Of a stretch of 64,000 nt of DNA, positions 38,913 to 50,900 are shown piece after piece. The notes under the pieces are model-generated. The model was not told the DNA's origin. It was given only the letters and a program-made list of their open reading frames with translations, and did no database searches. The DNA lies in contig NC_088775.1 in NCBI RefSeq assembly GCF_954871325.1, positions 8,781,561 to 8,845,560 on the forward strand, read 5' to 3'. The DNA is from Gordionus sp. m RMFG-2023. Its lineage: Eukaryota > Nematomorpha > Gordioida > Chordodea > Parachordodidae. The translations under genes and the position numbers were made by a program. The stretch's first letter is position 1; each line of letters begins with the position of its first letter.

Positions 38913-41900
38913 CTTTTCCAAATAATGTAAATGAATATAAATGGCTAATAGAGGAGGGTTTAATAGTTAAAAGGTAATGTAGATTAATTCGTGATTTATA
39001 AGATAATGTTTGGATAGGATTAAGTGGGATTAAAACGGCTAAAGCTCAGACCACCATATCCGATTACTCTATCTCTTTCTTTCCTACTTTTTTCCTTTCA
39101 TTCGTTCTCTTTTGATGACTAGCTATAAAAAAATTCATTACATTTTAAAATAATCATAGAAACAAGTTTTTATTTAAAAGACACTCACTCCGAACAATCT
39201 AGTACGAGTAAATCTCCCATTTTATCCCTTTCTAGGGAACCATAATCTTGCGACATATTCAAGGAAGCTGCCGCGTTTAAGGTGGAAGCGACTAATGATT
39301 CTTCTAGCGTCATACCCATCGTTACGACCGCCGTGTACATAGCTATAGGCTTATATATAAATTTTTTATTATTAGATTATAAAGAAACTATATCTTAAGA
39401 GATATATTTATTATTAAATAAATAATTATTTTGGACCACCCCATGTTAGGCCACTTATGTTTAAATATTCCTCCATAAAGCGGATTAATGGAGAAGCTAT
39501 GATTAGAATCCATCATAGGAAATAATATATCGCAAGTTTTTACAAGCCTTTATCAAGATAGGGCCTTATATAGCAGAATTAATTTTTTTTTTTTAAAACG
39601 AATGTTTTACATAGGCGCAAGGAAAGAGCAGGCCAGAGCTTCTAAATCCTTTATAAAAAATATATAACGGACAGAAAGTTTCATAAGATTTTTGTGCGTA
39701 AAGGCCTCAAGATATATCTATGATTTATAATCAAATTTTAATTTTAACCATATTTTTATGGGTAGAAAGATTTGTGAAAAAGTTTTACGAAGCAATAATA
39801 TATAATAAGATTTTTTTATAACCATTGAATAACAATGGGATGAAGGATTAAAATCCGTGCCTAATGCAACGGGCACATCGTTTTGAATCAACTGTCTAGC
39901 AGGTGGCTTATTTTTATCCGTTATTCCCAATATAAATTTAGTTAAGGGTAAAAGAACGGCCACGAACTTGCAATCTTTAGCTAGAACTTCTATACCTTTT
40001 TAAAAAAAAATAAATAATATAAAATAATTTAAATCTGTCCAGTATAATATATTAGTGTATTTTTATATTCAAACAGAAAAGTAAGATTTTAGAAAATCTT
40101 CAAATCATTATGGTTAGTAAATATTACATATAAATGCGAAAATTATTTAAAAAAAATATTCATGTTGTAATCGATAGATATATTTAAGATATAAATGATA
40201 ATCATTTAAATAATTAATAATTATATGTCGTCAGTAGTGTCGTTAAAAATTCAAGTTCTTACGACTTGAGACTCGAGTCGTAGAAAACGGCTCCGACTCA
40301 AGTCGATCAAGGAGCCGACTCACTTAGTCGGCTCGTGTATTCGACTCGTTGGGTCTGCTCAATTGTTTTATTTTTTTATAAAATCTGGTAAATTGCTAAA
40401 TTTTGGGAAAATGATTAATGTGAACAAAATTATAATAAGAATATTTTGTTTTAGTTTTTCGTATTTTTTTGACGTAAATGGGCTAAAATAAGCATTGCTA
40501 ACATGTTTAAATAAAATTTTAGTGAAGATGTACAGTAGAAAAGTGACAATTGACATAATCGTTGTTTTTAAAGTTTTTCCAATTTTTTTTGACGTAAATG
40601 GGTAAAAAGAGGATTGCTAACATGTTTAAATAAAAATTTAGTCAAGATGTACAGTAGAAAAGTAACAATTGTCATAATCGTTGTTTTTAAAGTTTTTCGA
40701 ATTTTTTTGACGTAAATGGGCTAAAATAAGCATTGCTAACATGTTTAAATAAAATTTTAGTGAAGATGTACCCTAGATACAGGGTTTTAATAGCCTTAAT
40801 TCGATGATAAGCCTATCTAACGTTCTATAAATTTTATCTATAAATAGAATGGCCATTCCAATTGTAGGGGATTTTTCTGTACATATTTCGCATGTAATTT
40901 TATAAAATGGATATAAAAATATTTCGAGATGCTTCAAAAATTCACAATCATCAATAGTTAAATTAAAATTTTCTTCTCCAAAAATTTTCTTCCCCAAATC
41001 CTTGATAGCCTGGATGTGCTATATAAAATAAAATATTATCGAACATTAAATATTATTATAATACTTTATTAATACTAGATAACATTATGAATTTGCTATT
41101 CCATCTAGTTACCACATCCATTGGAATTCGTGTACCACATAACTTTTATAAATTCTTGCATCCATTTCGGACTTTTATGTAATTTTCTTACAAATTTTTC
41201 TACCATACCTTGCTCTTTCGAAAAGAAATCTATCCCTTCCTTCACAATAATGTTTATAACATGCGCAAGGCATCTATGACTATTAATGCCCTTTTTATAT
41301 TTTGATTGAAAATTTCATTTATTAAATCTAGGGCAACTATTATATTGGAGCCATTGTCATGTGTGATGGCTAAAAAAAAATTTCTATTTTAAAGTTTTCA
41401 ATTGATTCTATAATTAGCTTACAAATATCTTCACCTTTGTGAGGGTAGGGAAACTCTAGAATATCTAGCAAAAAAATTTTTAATATCCAGAATTCGTCAA
41501 TAAAATGTACGGTAATTGCACAATATGATATGGAACTTTGTGACCATATATCCGTGGTTAGAGAAACTAATCCCGTGACATTTCTTAAAATTTTAATTAT
41601 GCCATCTTTGGCGCTTAAGAATATATTCGATAAATACCTTTTTGCAGTTTGGCGACAAACTATCTTTTATATTTTTATTTGGATATTTGAAAATATCTTT
41701 AAAGGTTCGCTCTCCAAAATATTGAAAGATATATTATTCTTTATAAGGCATCTTAATACTAATTTATTCATATAAAGATTTTCGGTATCAGATAGTTTCC
41801 TGGCTCCGAACAATGAATCAGGAATTGCAATAAAATTGGTGAATAAAGCTTCAGGATGCATAGACTTCATATGCCTTCGTAAATTTGCTAAAAATATTTA

Positions 41901-44900
41901 TATAAGTAATTAGATAAATATAAAATCTGAATGGGGAGAAAAAAATGAAATTTTTAAAATATTAAAGATAAAGATGGCAGATAAATCTATTCTGATTTAA
42001 TTAGACCTGTACCCCGCCGTTAATTTTATATACGCTGGAACAGCCGCCGATTTCATTCAAGCTCTAATTTTTTGTTTTTTAAATATCTATTTAATTTATA
42101 AAATAAATTTAAAATATAATGGGGCGAAAACAAGGATTCGAACCCGAACCTCGAGGAGAAAACCCGCTAACCAAACCTGGGCAAAAATTTTGCAGGGTTA
42201 GCATCCCTGGGCGATAATGTTTTTGCCGCAAAGATTTAATGTCATTTGATATAAACATTAAAGGAATAACTGATTTTCTAAAGTTTTAAAATTTAAATAA
42301 AATGATTATTAAAAAATTAATTGTCTAAGAAATATAAGATAATTATTTCTCGTCAGAATAGAAATTACATAAATGTAAATTGGTGTGAGACAGGAAATAG
42401 TTGAAAAAATGAATTAAACCATATAAACAATGTGTTAAAAAAGAGCGCCTAAATAAATTATAAAAAAATGTAATTCATTAAAAAAAACTTTTTAAATAAA
42501 TTTCGTGCCACCGTCGCCGACAATTTAGTAGGCGGTGGCAAAATCCGCACGTCGCAGAACGCCGATGAAAAAATTATAAATCGCCGCGGTAGATTGCAAC
42601 ATCGGCGCTGCAATTCATGATTCATTGTTCGGAGCCAGAAAACTATCTGATACCGAAAATCTTTATATGAATAAATTAGTATTAAGATGCCTTATAAAGA
42701 ATAATATATCTTTTAATATTTTGGAGAGCGAAACCTTTAAAGAGATTTTCAAATATGCAAATAAAAATATAAAGATAGTTTGTCGCCAAACTGCAAAAAG
42801 GTATTTATCGAATATATTCTTAAGTGCCAAAGATGGCATAATTAAAATTTTAAGAAATGTCACGGGATTAGTTTCTCTAACCACGGATATATGGTCACAA
42901 AATTCCATATCATATTGTGCGATTACCGTACATTTTATTGACGAATTCTGGATATTAAAAATTTTTTTGCTAGATATTCTAGAGTTTCCTTACCCTCACA
43001 AAGGTGAAGATATTTGTAAGCTAATTATAGAATCAATTGAAAACTTTAAAATAGAAATTTTTTTTTTAGCCATCACACATGACAATGGCTCCAATATAAT
43101 AGTTGCCCTAGATTTAATAAATGAAATTTTCAATCAAAATATAAAAAGGGCATTAATAGTCATAGATGCCTTGCGCATGTTATAAACATTATTGTGAAGG
43201 AAGGGATAGATTTCTTTTCGAAAGAGCAAGGTATGGTAGAAAAATTTGTAAGAAAATTACATAAAAGTCCGAAATGGATGCAAGAATTTATAAAAGTTAT
43301 GGGTACACGAATTCCAATGGATGTGGTAACTAGATGGAATAGCAAATTCATAATGTTATCTAGTATTAATAAAGTATTATAATAATATTTAATGTTCGAT
43401 AATATTTTATTTTATATAGCACATCCAGGCTATCAAGGATTTGGGGAAGAAAATTTTTGGAGAAGAAAATTTTAATTTAACTATTGATGATTGTGAATTT
43501 TTGAAGCATCTCGAAATATTTTTATATCCATTTTATAAAATTACATGCGAAATATGTACAGAAAAATCCCCTACAATTGGAATGGCCATTCTATCTATAG
43601 ATAAAATTTATAGAACGTTAGATAGGCTTATCATCAAATTAAGGCTATTAAAATGGCCTCGATGAAGATGCTAGATAATGCACTATATATATATCGCATA
43701 TGACGAAATTTGAAAGTAGGTTTTTTCTACCGAGTTTTATTAATACAATTGGATACTATGAAAGATTGAAGAATTTATTTTAGTACGTATCAAGCACCTT
43801 CTTCTCAGCAATACCATTTCGAGGAGACCGAATCTAATTTGATGTCGGTAAATATTTTGAATGAGTTGAGAAGGTAAATATAGAAATTAATCCTAATTAT
43901 TTATATATAATCATTCATATTTTAATTTAGAGATGCCTATATTGTGCCTGATCCTGCTTTAGAAGAGATTGAGGATTATTTGGCGGATCTAGTGGCAAAG
44001 ACAACAGTGGATGTTCTTATCTGGTGGTCTGGAAATGCCAAGAGATTTCCAAAATTATCGAATATGGCTAGAGATTATTTAGGGCAACAAACAACATCTG
44101 TTGCCAGCGAAAGAGTATTTTCTAAAGCTGCCGATACCTTGACGAACAAACGAAATAGAATGTCCTCTTCAACTCTTAAACAATGCCTCTCGCTAAATTC
44201 ATGGGACATAAATATATTAAATTTAAAAATAGAATAATTTTTTAGCATATTTTATTTATAGATTATTATAATTGAAAGTGTAGGTTTTTTATAAATAAAG
44301 GTTATATATAGTAAAAAAAATGCGTCCTTATTTATTTTTTTTTAAAATTTATAAATTAGTTTTATCAGAGTCAGATATAAAATAGATGTTTTAACTAAAT
44401 GGTCTTTAATAAACAAAATTATATGTACTAGGATTTTGTAAAGAACTAAACTAGCAAAAATAATTATCAAAAATGAGAAGAAAAAATAGATAAATGCTCA
44501 AAAAAATATAGATCAAAAATGAGCAGATTGAAAAGGTTAAAAATGTATGCAAAAGATTAAAATGTATAAATCATAAAAAGAATATTATATATGTATGTAT
44601 GATGAAAAAAAACGTAAATTGTTAAAAAAAATGGACCTAAATTTATAAATTGAAGAAAAATAAATTGAGAGAAGATATAGTAAGAAAAATAAAAGTAAAG
44701 AAAATCGCAAAAGGTTAGAAATGAATTGAAAGATACAGTAAGAAAAAAAACGTAAAGAAATCGCAAAAATTTAGAAATAAATTAAAAAGGAATAACTAAA
44801 ATTTTAAGAAAAATTGACAAGAAATTAAAAAAATATTATGATTTTCTTATTTTGAATGGGAAACCCTGTATCTAGGGTACATCTTCACTAAAATTTTATT

Positions 44901-47900
44901 TAAACATGTTAGCAATGCTTATTTTAGCCCATTTTCGTCAAAAAAATTCAAAAACTTTAAAAACAACGATTATGACAATTGTCACTTTTCTACTGTACAT
45001 CTTCACTAAATTTTATTTAAACATGTTAGCAATGCTTATTTTAGCCCATTTACGTCAAAAAAATTCGAAAAACTTTTAAATCAACGATTATGACAATTGT
45101 CAATTATCTAGGGTACATCTTCACTAAATTTTTATTTAAACATGTTAGCAATACTTATTTTAACCCATTTATGCCTAAAAAATATGAAAAACTAAAACAA
45201 CATATTCTCATTATAATTTTGTTCACATTAATCATTTTCCCAAAATTTAGCAATTTACCAGATTTTATAAAAATATAAAAAAATTGAGCAGACCCAACGA
45301 GTCGAATACACGAGCCGACCAATGCGGCTCATTTAGTCGACTCGAGTCAAAGTGGTTTTATCGACTAGAAACTAGGCTCGAGTCGCAGATAAGTCGACTC
45401 GGCTTAGCCGTTTAACAACACTAGTCGTCAGTCATAATATTTTTTACAAGATGAAAACAAAGACTGATAATGGATGGATTAAAAACGCAAAATAAAATAT
45501 TTGTTATGAAATACAAAAGAAAAACCATCATTGATTTATAAATTACATAGACTTGAAGATATATTCTGAAAATATGTTGAAGACTAGAAAATAATAAAAC
45601 ATTTGGAGTAAATAGTTGTAACACTTCAAATGAGATTATATCAGAAACTATGTTTGAATATACCTTCTTGGCTGAGCTCCTCCAAATGAGAAATGGAATA
45701 GTAACGTTGGTCCACCGAATATACGTTACAACTGTGAGCGTCTCGTCTTAGCATATCCACTAACTTGTATAAGTGACAGAGAATGATGTTTTATTAAAAA
45801 ATAATAATTAACTATTAACTCTATATTCACAGATTTAAAAAAAAATTACCTAGTAGGAAATAAAACATACTATTTTAAAATCTAGGAATAAGTTAGCAAT
45901 ATCGGAAAAAAAATATACCAATGACTTGGCGAGATCACACGCCGGAAAGATTTCAAGATATCATAGATCAGAAACATAGTATTAACTATACTAATTTAGA
46001 TAATGAGAGTGATGAGAATATTATTATAAGCGAAAGAGTCCTTAGCTGAAGTCATAACAAAAGTTTAAAACGGAAACCGCCATAGTATAAACCCGGGAAC
46101 TTTTAAAAGTTTACGGAAAAATATAAAAACGAGAGTAATTAATACATTAAAAATAATACGCAAAATCCATTATTAGAAGGTTTATTTATTGTTTAAATTT
46201 CATTTTGATTTTACTTTTTAACTTTAAAATCGGAAACCGGAACTAACAGCGTCCAATCTAAGATTCAGAAACTAGAACTCACATTTCAAAATTTTAGGAA
46301 CACTGGAATCCCATGAACCGTGCCAATTTTAGGAAACAGAAACCAGAACTCACTTTTTAAAATTTTAAAAAACAGGAACCATTCAGACTCTGGTTATAAA
46401 GGTTAGAGAATGAAGAGAATATTAAAATTGGATGTCCAAAGATGTTAGCAAAAATAAAATAAAATAAGAATTTGGATCGTCAAGATTCTGGTTGGAAAAT
46501 AGATTCTGGATAGTTTGACCCACAAGGGAAGTGGAGAAGGAATTATATATTAAAAAAGGTTTTCGGTGAACGATGTGAATTAGAGATCTGCAAAAGTAGG
46601 CCCTGCCTGAAAGGGCTTCGGGTCTAATATTTTTTAAGAAAATTCGGGCGGGTCGGGCCTTAGAAAATTTTTAAAATAAATTTATCAATTTTATGTTGAA
46701 TTTTTATGTAAAATAAAAATATGTGATATTATTTAATTTTATTTTTGAATGTAGTATTTTAATTTTAATTTTAATAAAATATCAAAACAAAAATTTTTTA
46801 AAAAAATACTTTATAAGATCCAATAGGCGTCAATTCATCCCCATGAACGTTAATATTGAACCCGGCCCTTCTAGCAGCTTTCAGGATTTTGAACGAATTT
46901 TCGACATCGAAATAGCCCGTTTCGCAAAAAACGTCCACATTTTGAAGAGATATTTTATTTTCTAGGTAAGCGTCTAACAGAAATGGTATATGGGAGTCCG
47001 CTATTTCTTGGGCAAAAGTCGTAACGTTGGTGTTACTGTGAAAATATATTTAGATTTTACAATATAGCACGATTTATCCCAACTTTGATAACTGAAGAAG
47101 GGGGGGGGGGTTGAAATGGTATTTGAAAGTTTCAAAACCTTGGTACGGCGTGAGCTCCTAGATAGGTGATGGAAAGTGTGAGAGGCAATTCGTCGTTGGC
47201 TCGTTTAAGTATAGTCAAAAGTCTCATTTCTTGCTCCAATCCTAACCCATATCCGCTAAATTGTGGCAAAATTATGTTAAAAGAAAAATATAAATAGATA
47301 ACAATTACTTTGGGCATTCGTAACGTTTTAAAGTGTCAGCAAGGATTGAAAAAATAAAATAGTAAAAAAACAAGATGATCTTTTAAAATTATATCGACAG
47401 AGGGATGATTGGAGGCACATCCGGAAATAAGGGAAAAAACAGACACTTGACAATGGCCATGAGATGTGCATGTGGGTAGAAAAAGTGTTACGAAAAATTC
47501 CATCCGATGCATGAGCTGATAAAGGGTACAAAAAAGATGTGATGAGAAAGGAAGCCTAGATATCAAGCACGACATTTATCTGTAGAACGTGTGTAAATGG
47601 AAGGTGAAATGGATATTGATGATGAGGGTATTTTGGAAAAAAATGAAAGTTTTATTATCTGGGTGGCACGCAGAACGCATATAGAGGTGTAATTCAGTTC
47701 ATGTGGTCAGATCTGCGTGAAAAAGATGCCGAGATATGGCGTCTAACATATAAAATTGAGGGTACAGTAAATCACCTTTATATTTTCAGGGACACTAAAG
47801 GCCGCTGTCAAAAACTGAATTAATATTAAATGTATACTATTTGAATAGTATTTTTAAAATTTATAGTTCATTTCTTATTATTTTTAAATGATAAAAAAAA

Positions 47901-50900
47901 AGTATAAGAAAAATGAAATTAATTTGACAACTACGATTAAGTTACATCTAAGAAATGTAACGAAAACGTATAAGTTGTAAAAGTAACGAGTTTTACCTAT
48001 CAAAATAATATAAATATATTTTACAAGGTCCTTACACATATAAGATTACCTTTTGCATTCAACTAGGGTAGTGCCGGATTTCATCATATGATACAATCTG
48101 TTTTTGAGCAGGTTGTACAATTTTTCATCGGAAGCGAGGTCTGTCTCCCTTACCGTTTTGTATATCCCGCCACCGCTTAAAGTTATTTCATTGTATGTAG
48201 CGCCTTTTTGCTAAAAAAAAAAGTTTGTTTTAGAAAAATATATTTCTAATGCGATTAAGAAAAAAAAAGGAGATAAAAAATGAATGGCCATTGTTATATT
48301 ATTTTTTTTTTAAAGAAAACGAAATAAAAATTATGTAGAATGTAAAACGTTATTAACAAAATGATAGATAGTATTGTTAGCAAAACGAGTAAACCTATTC
48401 TCCATATGAATAAAGAGAATTTTTTTATGGGAAATAATAGAGAATCTTAATTATGAAAAAAAATCCATATTTTAAATTAACCGAAAGCATTAATATCTGT
48501 AAAATAACGCAGCATGCCAAACAGGAAAAAAATAATACAAATAAACTTCATTTATTATATTCGACATTAGAAAAAAAAATCATTTCCAGTAACTTTGCTT
48601 TTATCATCGTTGCCGATTTGAAATCGAATCAACTTGGTTTTCTTAATCATTTCATCAGTAAAAAAAAATTATAGTTATCGGACTTAAAAATTTAAAGTAT
48701 CGGTAATGTATAGTTTTTCGAATAATATATTAGGGTTAGATCTCTGCAAATATCCGGCTCAAATATATATATATATATTTCTTTAAAAAATTTTGCAAGA
48801 AACAAGGCGCTAATATTTTTTTTAAAAAAATATTTATTTGTAGAATGATCGAAAACTCGAATTATGTTCAGCGTAAAAATGTAAAACTATATTAAAAATT
48901 TCCATATTTTAAGTAAATTCGAGCCGAGGCAAGAACGAACAATAATTTTTAATTTGGATCAGATCTTTTCAGAATAAATAAAAAAATTAGGGAATCGGGT
49001 AGGACGAATTTCGGGCCGACCTGGGCTTGAAAAATTAGGCCCCATGCGGATCAATTAAAATTGTCCAGTTGGATAGTTGCGCCTCTTAATACATTATTGT
49101 TTACGAAAAAAAAATAAAGCTCTTTTTTTTTGGTGGCGTTAAATAAAATTCTTTGAAAGAGAGAAAAAAAAACCTTCATAGCAAATTCCTCGACTCGATC
49201 TCCAGCCCATATGGGATGCGTATGAGCGTCTATTAATCCTATATTTTATTTTTTTTAAATGAGTTAGACACTTATTGACCAACAATTATGAAGCATTTTA
49301 AAATGAGTTAAACGAGAAGGTAATAAGAATATATCGCGTCCGTTACACTTACATTTAGGATGGATTGCCATGGAAATATAAACCAAGAAGGAAAGTTTAA
49401 ATGATAGAAAAAAATAATTTAAATTTACATCGGAAATGACATAATAATTTAATATATATATTTTTTTTATTCGTTCCCATCCGAAAATATTAGCTTATTT
49501 AAAAACAACATTAATAACTCGATTAAGGTTATATTTTTTTTTAAGAAAAAAATCGGTGTTTTGATTTTCCTGGGGGAAGGGAGGGGATTTATAGAAATCC
49601 ATCTTTCAAAATTAATTATAATGGTATGAGATAGAGTCAAACTTTGAAACCTGGACTAAAAACGGTTTTATTTCTGGTTTTAAATGTTATATCAAAATCT
49701 GGTATTTGTTAGTCCTCAGAATTTGAAGCGGTTTCGAGAGGAGTCTGGTTCCAAACTCCTTTAGCAATATTTTTTAAAAAAATATTTTAAACACTAAATA
49801 ATCCCATCTAAAATGGTGCTCATAAGGGTTTAATCAATACGTATAAATTAGTTCCAGTTTTATTAAGAACCTGTTCCGGTTTATGAATTAGATTTCCTCT
49901 ATTTGTCGCGATTTTGATGGTTTCAAATTGTGCGAAGGACCAAAATACAATATAAATCAAAAAATAAAATGTAACCTGGTAAGATGACCAAACCCTTGGC
50001 GCATAAACTTTGCTCAAAAATGGCGAACCTAAATTGGCATTTGATTTGGTCATCGAAATCAACGGCCTCGATCCTTCCTGTCCTTGATCACCAATTTTTT
50101 TTAAAAAAAATTTAAATAATGAATTTCATTTGAAAATAATCTTTCAATCTTTATTTTAATCCCTTTCTTTAATTATATTTCAAGTTTTTTTTTTTGTAAT
50201 TTCCCTCTTTTATTTTCTTTTATTCTATCTCGAAACGACGTCGAGTTAAGATCCATTTGAAGGATAAATTCCAAACTAAATCTGAATATAAGGTCAAGAT
50301 AGGCTTTTTGACCAATAACATATAATACTACTAAGCAAATTATTTGGTAAAATGTTATTTTAGTCTCCAGAGTAAAATATCTTATATCAAAATTATATGA
50401 AAACTATAAAAAAAAATTGCTATTGGAGAAAAACTAAAAATGGTGTCACAATATGAATTCAAAGACGCTTCAAAGATGAATGAATCGTTACCGGTTTAAC
50501 TAGTTAATGTTTGAAAATAATTCAAATATTTGCTAAAAATTTACTATTTTAAAAAACTTAAGAATAAATACGTAAAAAGATTAAAAAAATTTTTAAATTT
50601 AAATTTTGAATCGATTATCAAATAATTTTAGACCAGACAAAAATTAGAATAGACCCCCCCCCCCATCCTTACCATATATCCATATGAATAAAGTTTCAAT
50701 TAAAAAAAAATATAGATAAATTATCCAAGTGATAAGTTTTTATCAGAGGTATGTTTTGGGCAAATTTTAGCTAATTAGCCCACCCACTTAAAATTTTCTT
50801 AACCTGCTCATTGTTAGCCCAAAAAATATTTTAAAATTTAACTGCCCACTGTTTTAAGAATATTTAGGAAAGCCAGCCCATTTCTGACACAACCAATATT

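Larger units (their letters stand above)
40235..45423 (+). mobile_element. Composite, partly palindromic hAT element in AMDHD1 intron 7
   Basis: 5189 bp flanked by a perfect 8-bp duplication, GTCGTCAG (40227-40234 and 45424-45431). Terminal repeats TAGTGTCGTTAAA and TTTAACAACACTA agree at 12 of 13 positions. The right half carries a plus-strand transposase: LTTDIWSQNS and THDNGSN catalytic-Asp regions at 42625-43185, and DYLGQQTTSVASERVFSKA in the C-terminal dimerisation domain at 43944-44237. The left half is an inverted copy (minus, about 40790-41905) lacking the stretch equivalent to about 43650-44860. It alone keeps ANLRRHMKSMHPE, the tail of the BED finger. So the element is an inverted duplication with unequal arms. 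The transposase is interrupted and lacks its N-terminus in the right arm. Confidence 0.93.

Noticed and set aside
47328-47575. Overlapping minus-strand frames of 67-79 residues
   Set aside because: Located in AMDHD1 intron 4, Phe/Ser/Cys-rich, with no conserved motif and no coding continuity with neighbouring exons.
49820-50062. 80-residue minus-strand open frame
   Set aside because: It overlaps AMDHD1 exon 2 in another frame. The exon's own frame gives the family sequence IEAV...GLVILPG with correct splice phases.
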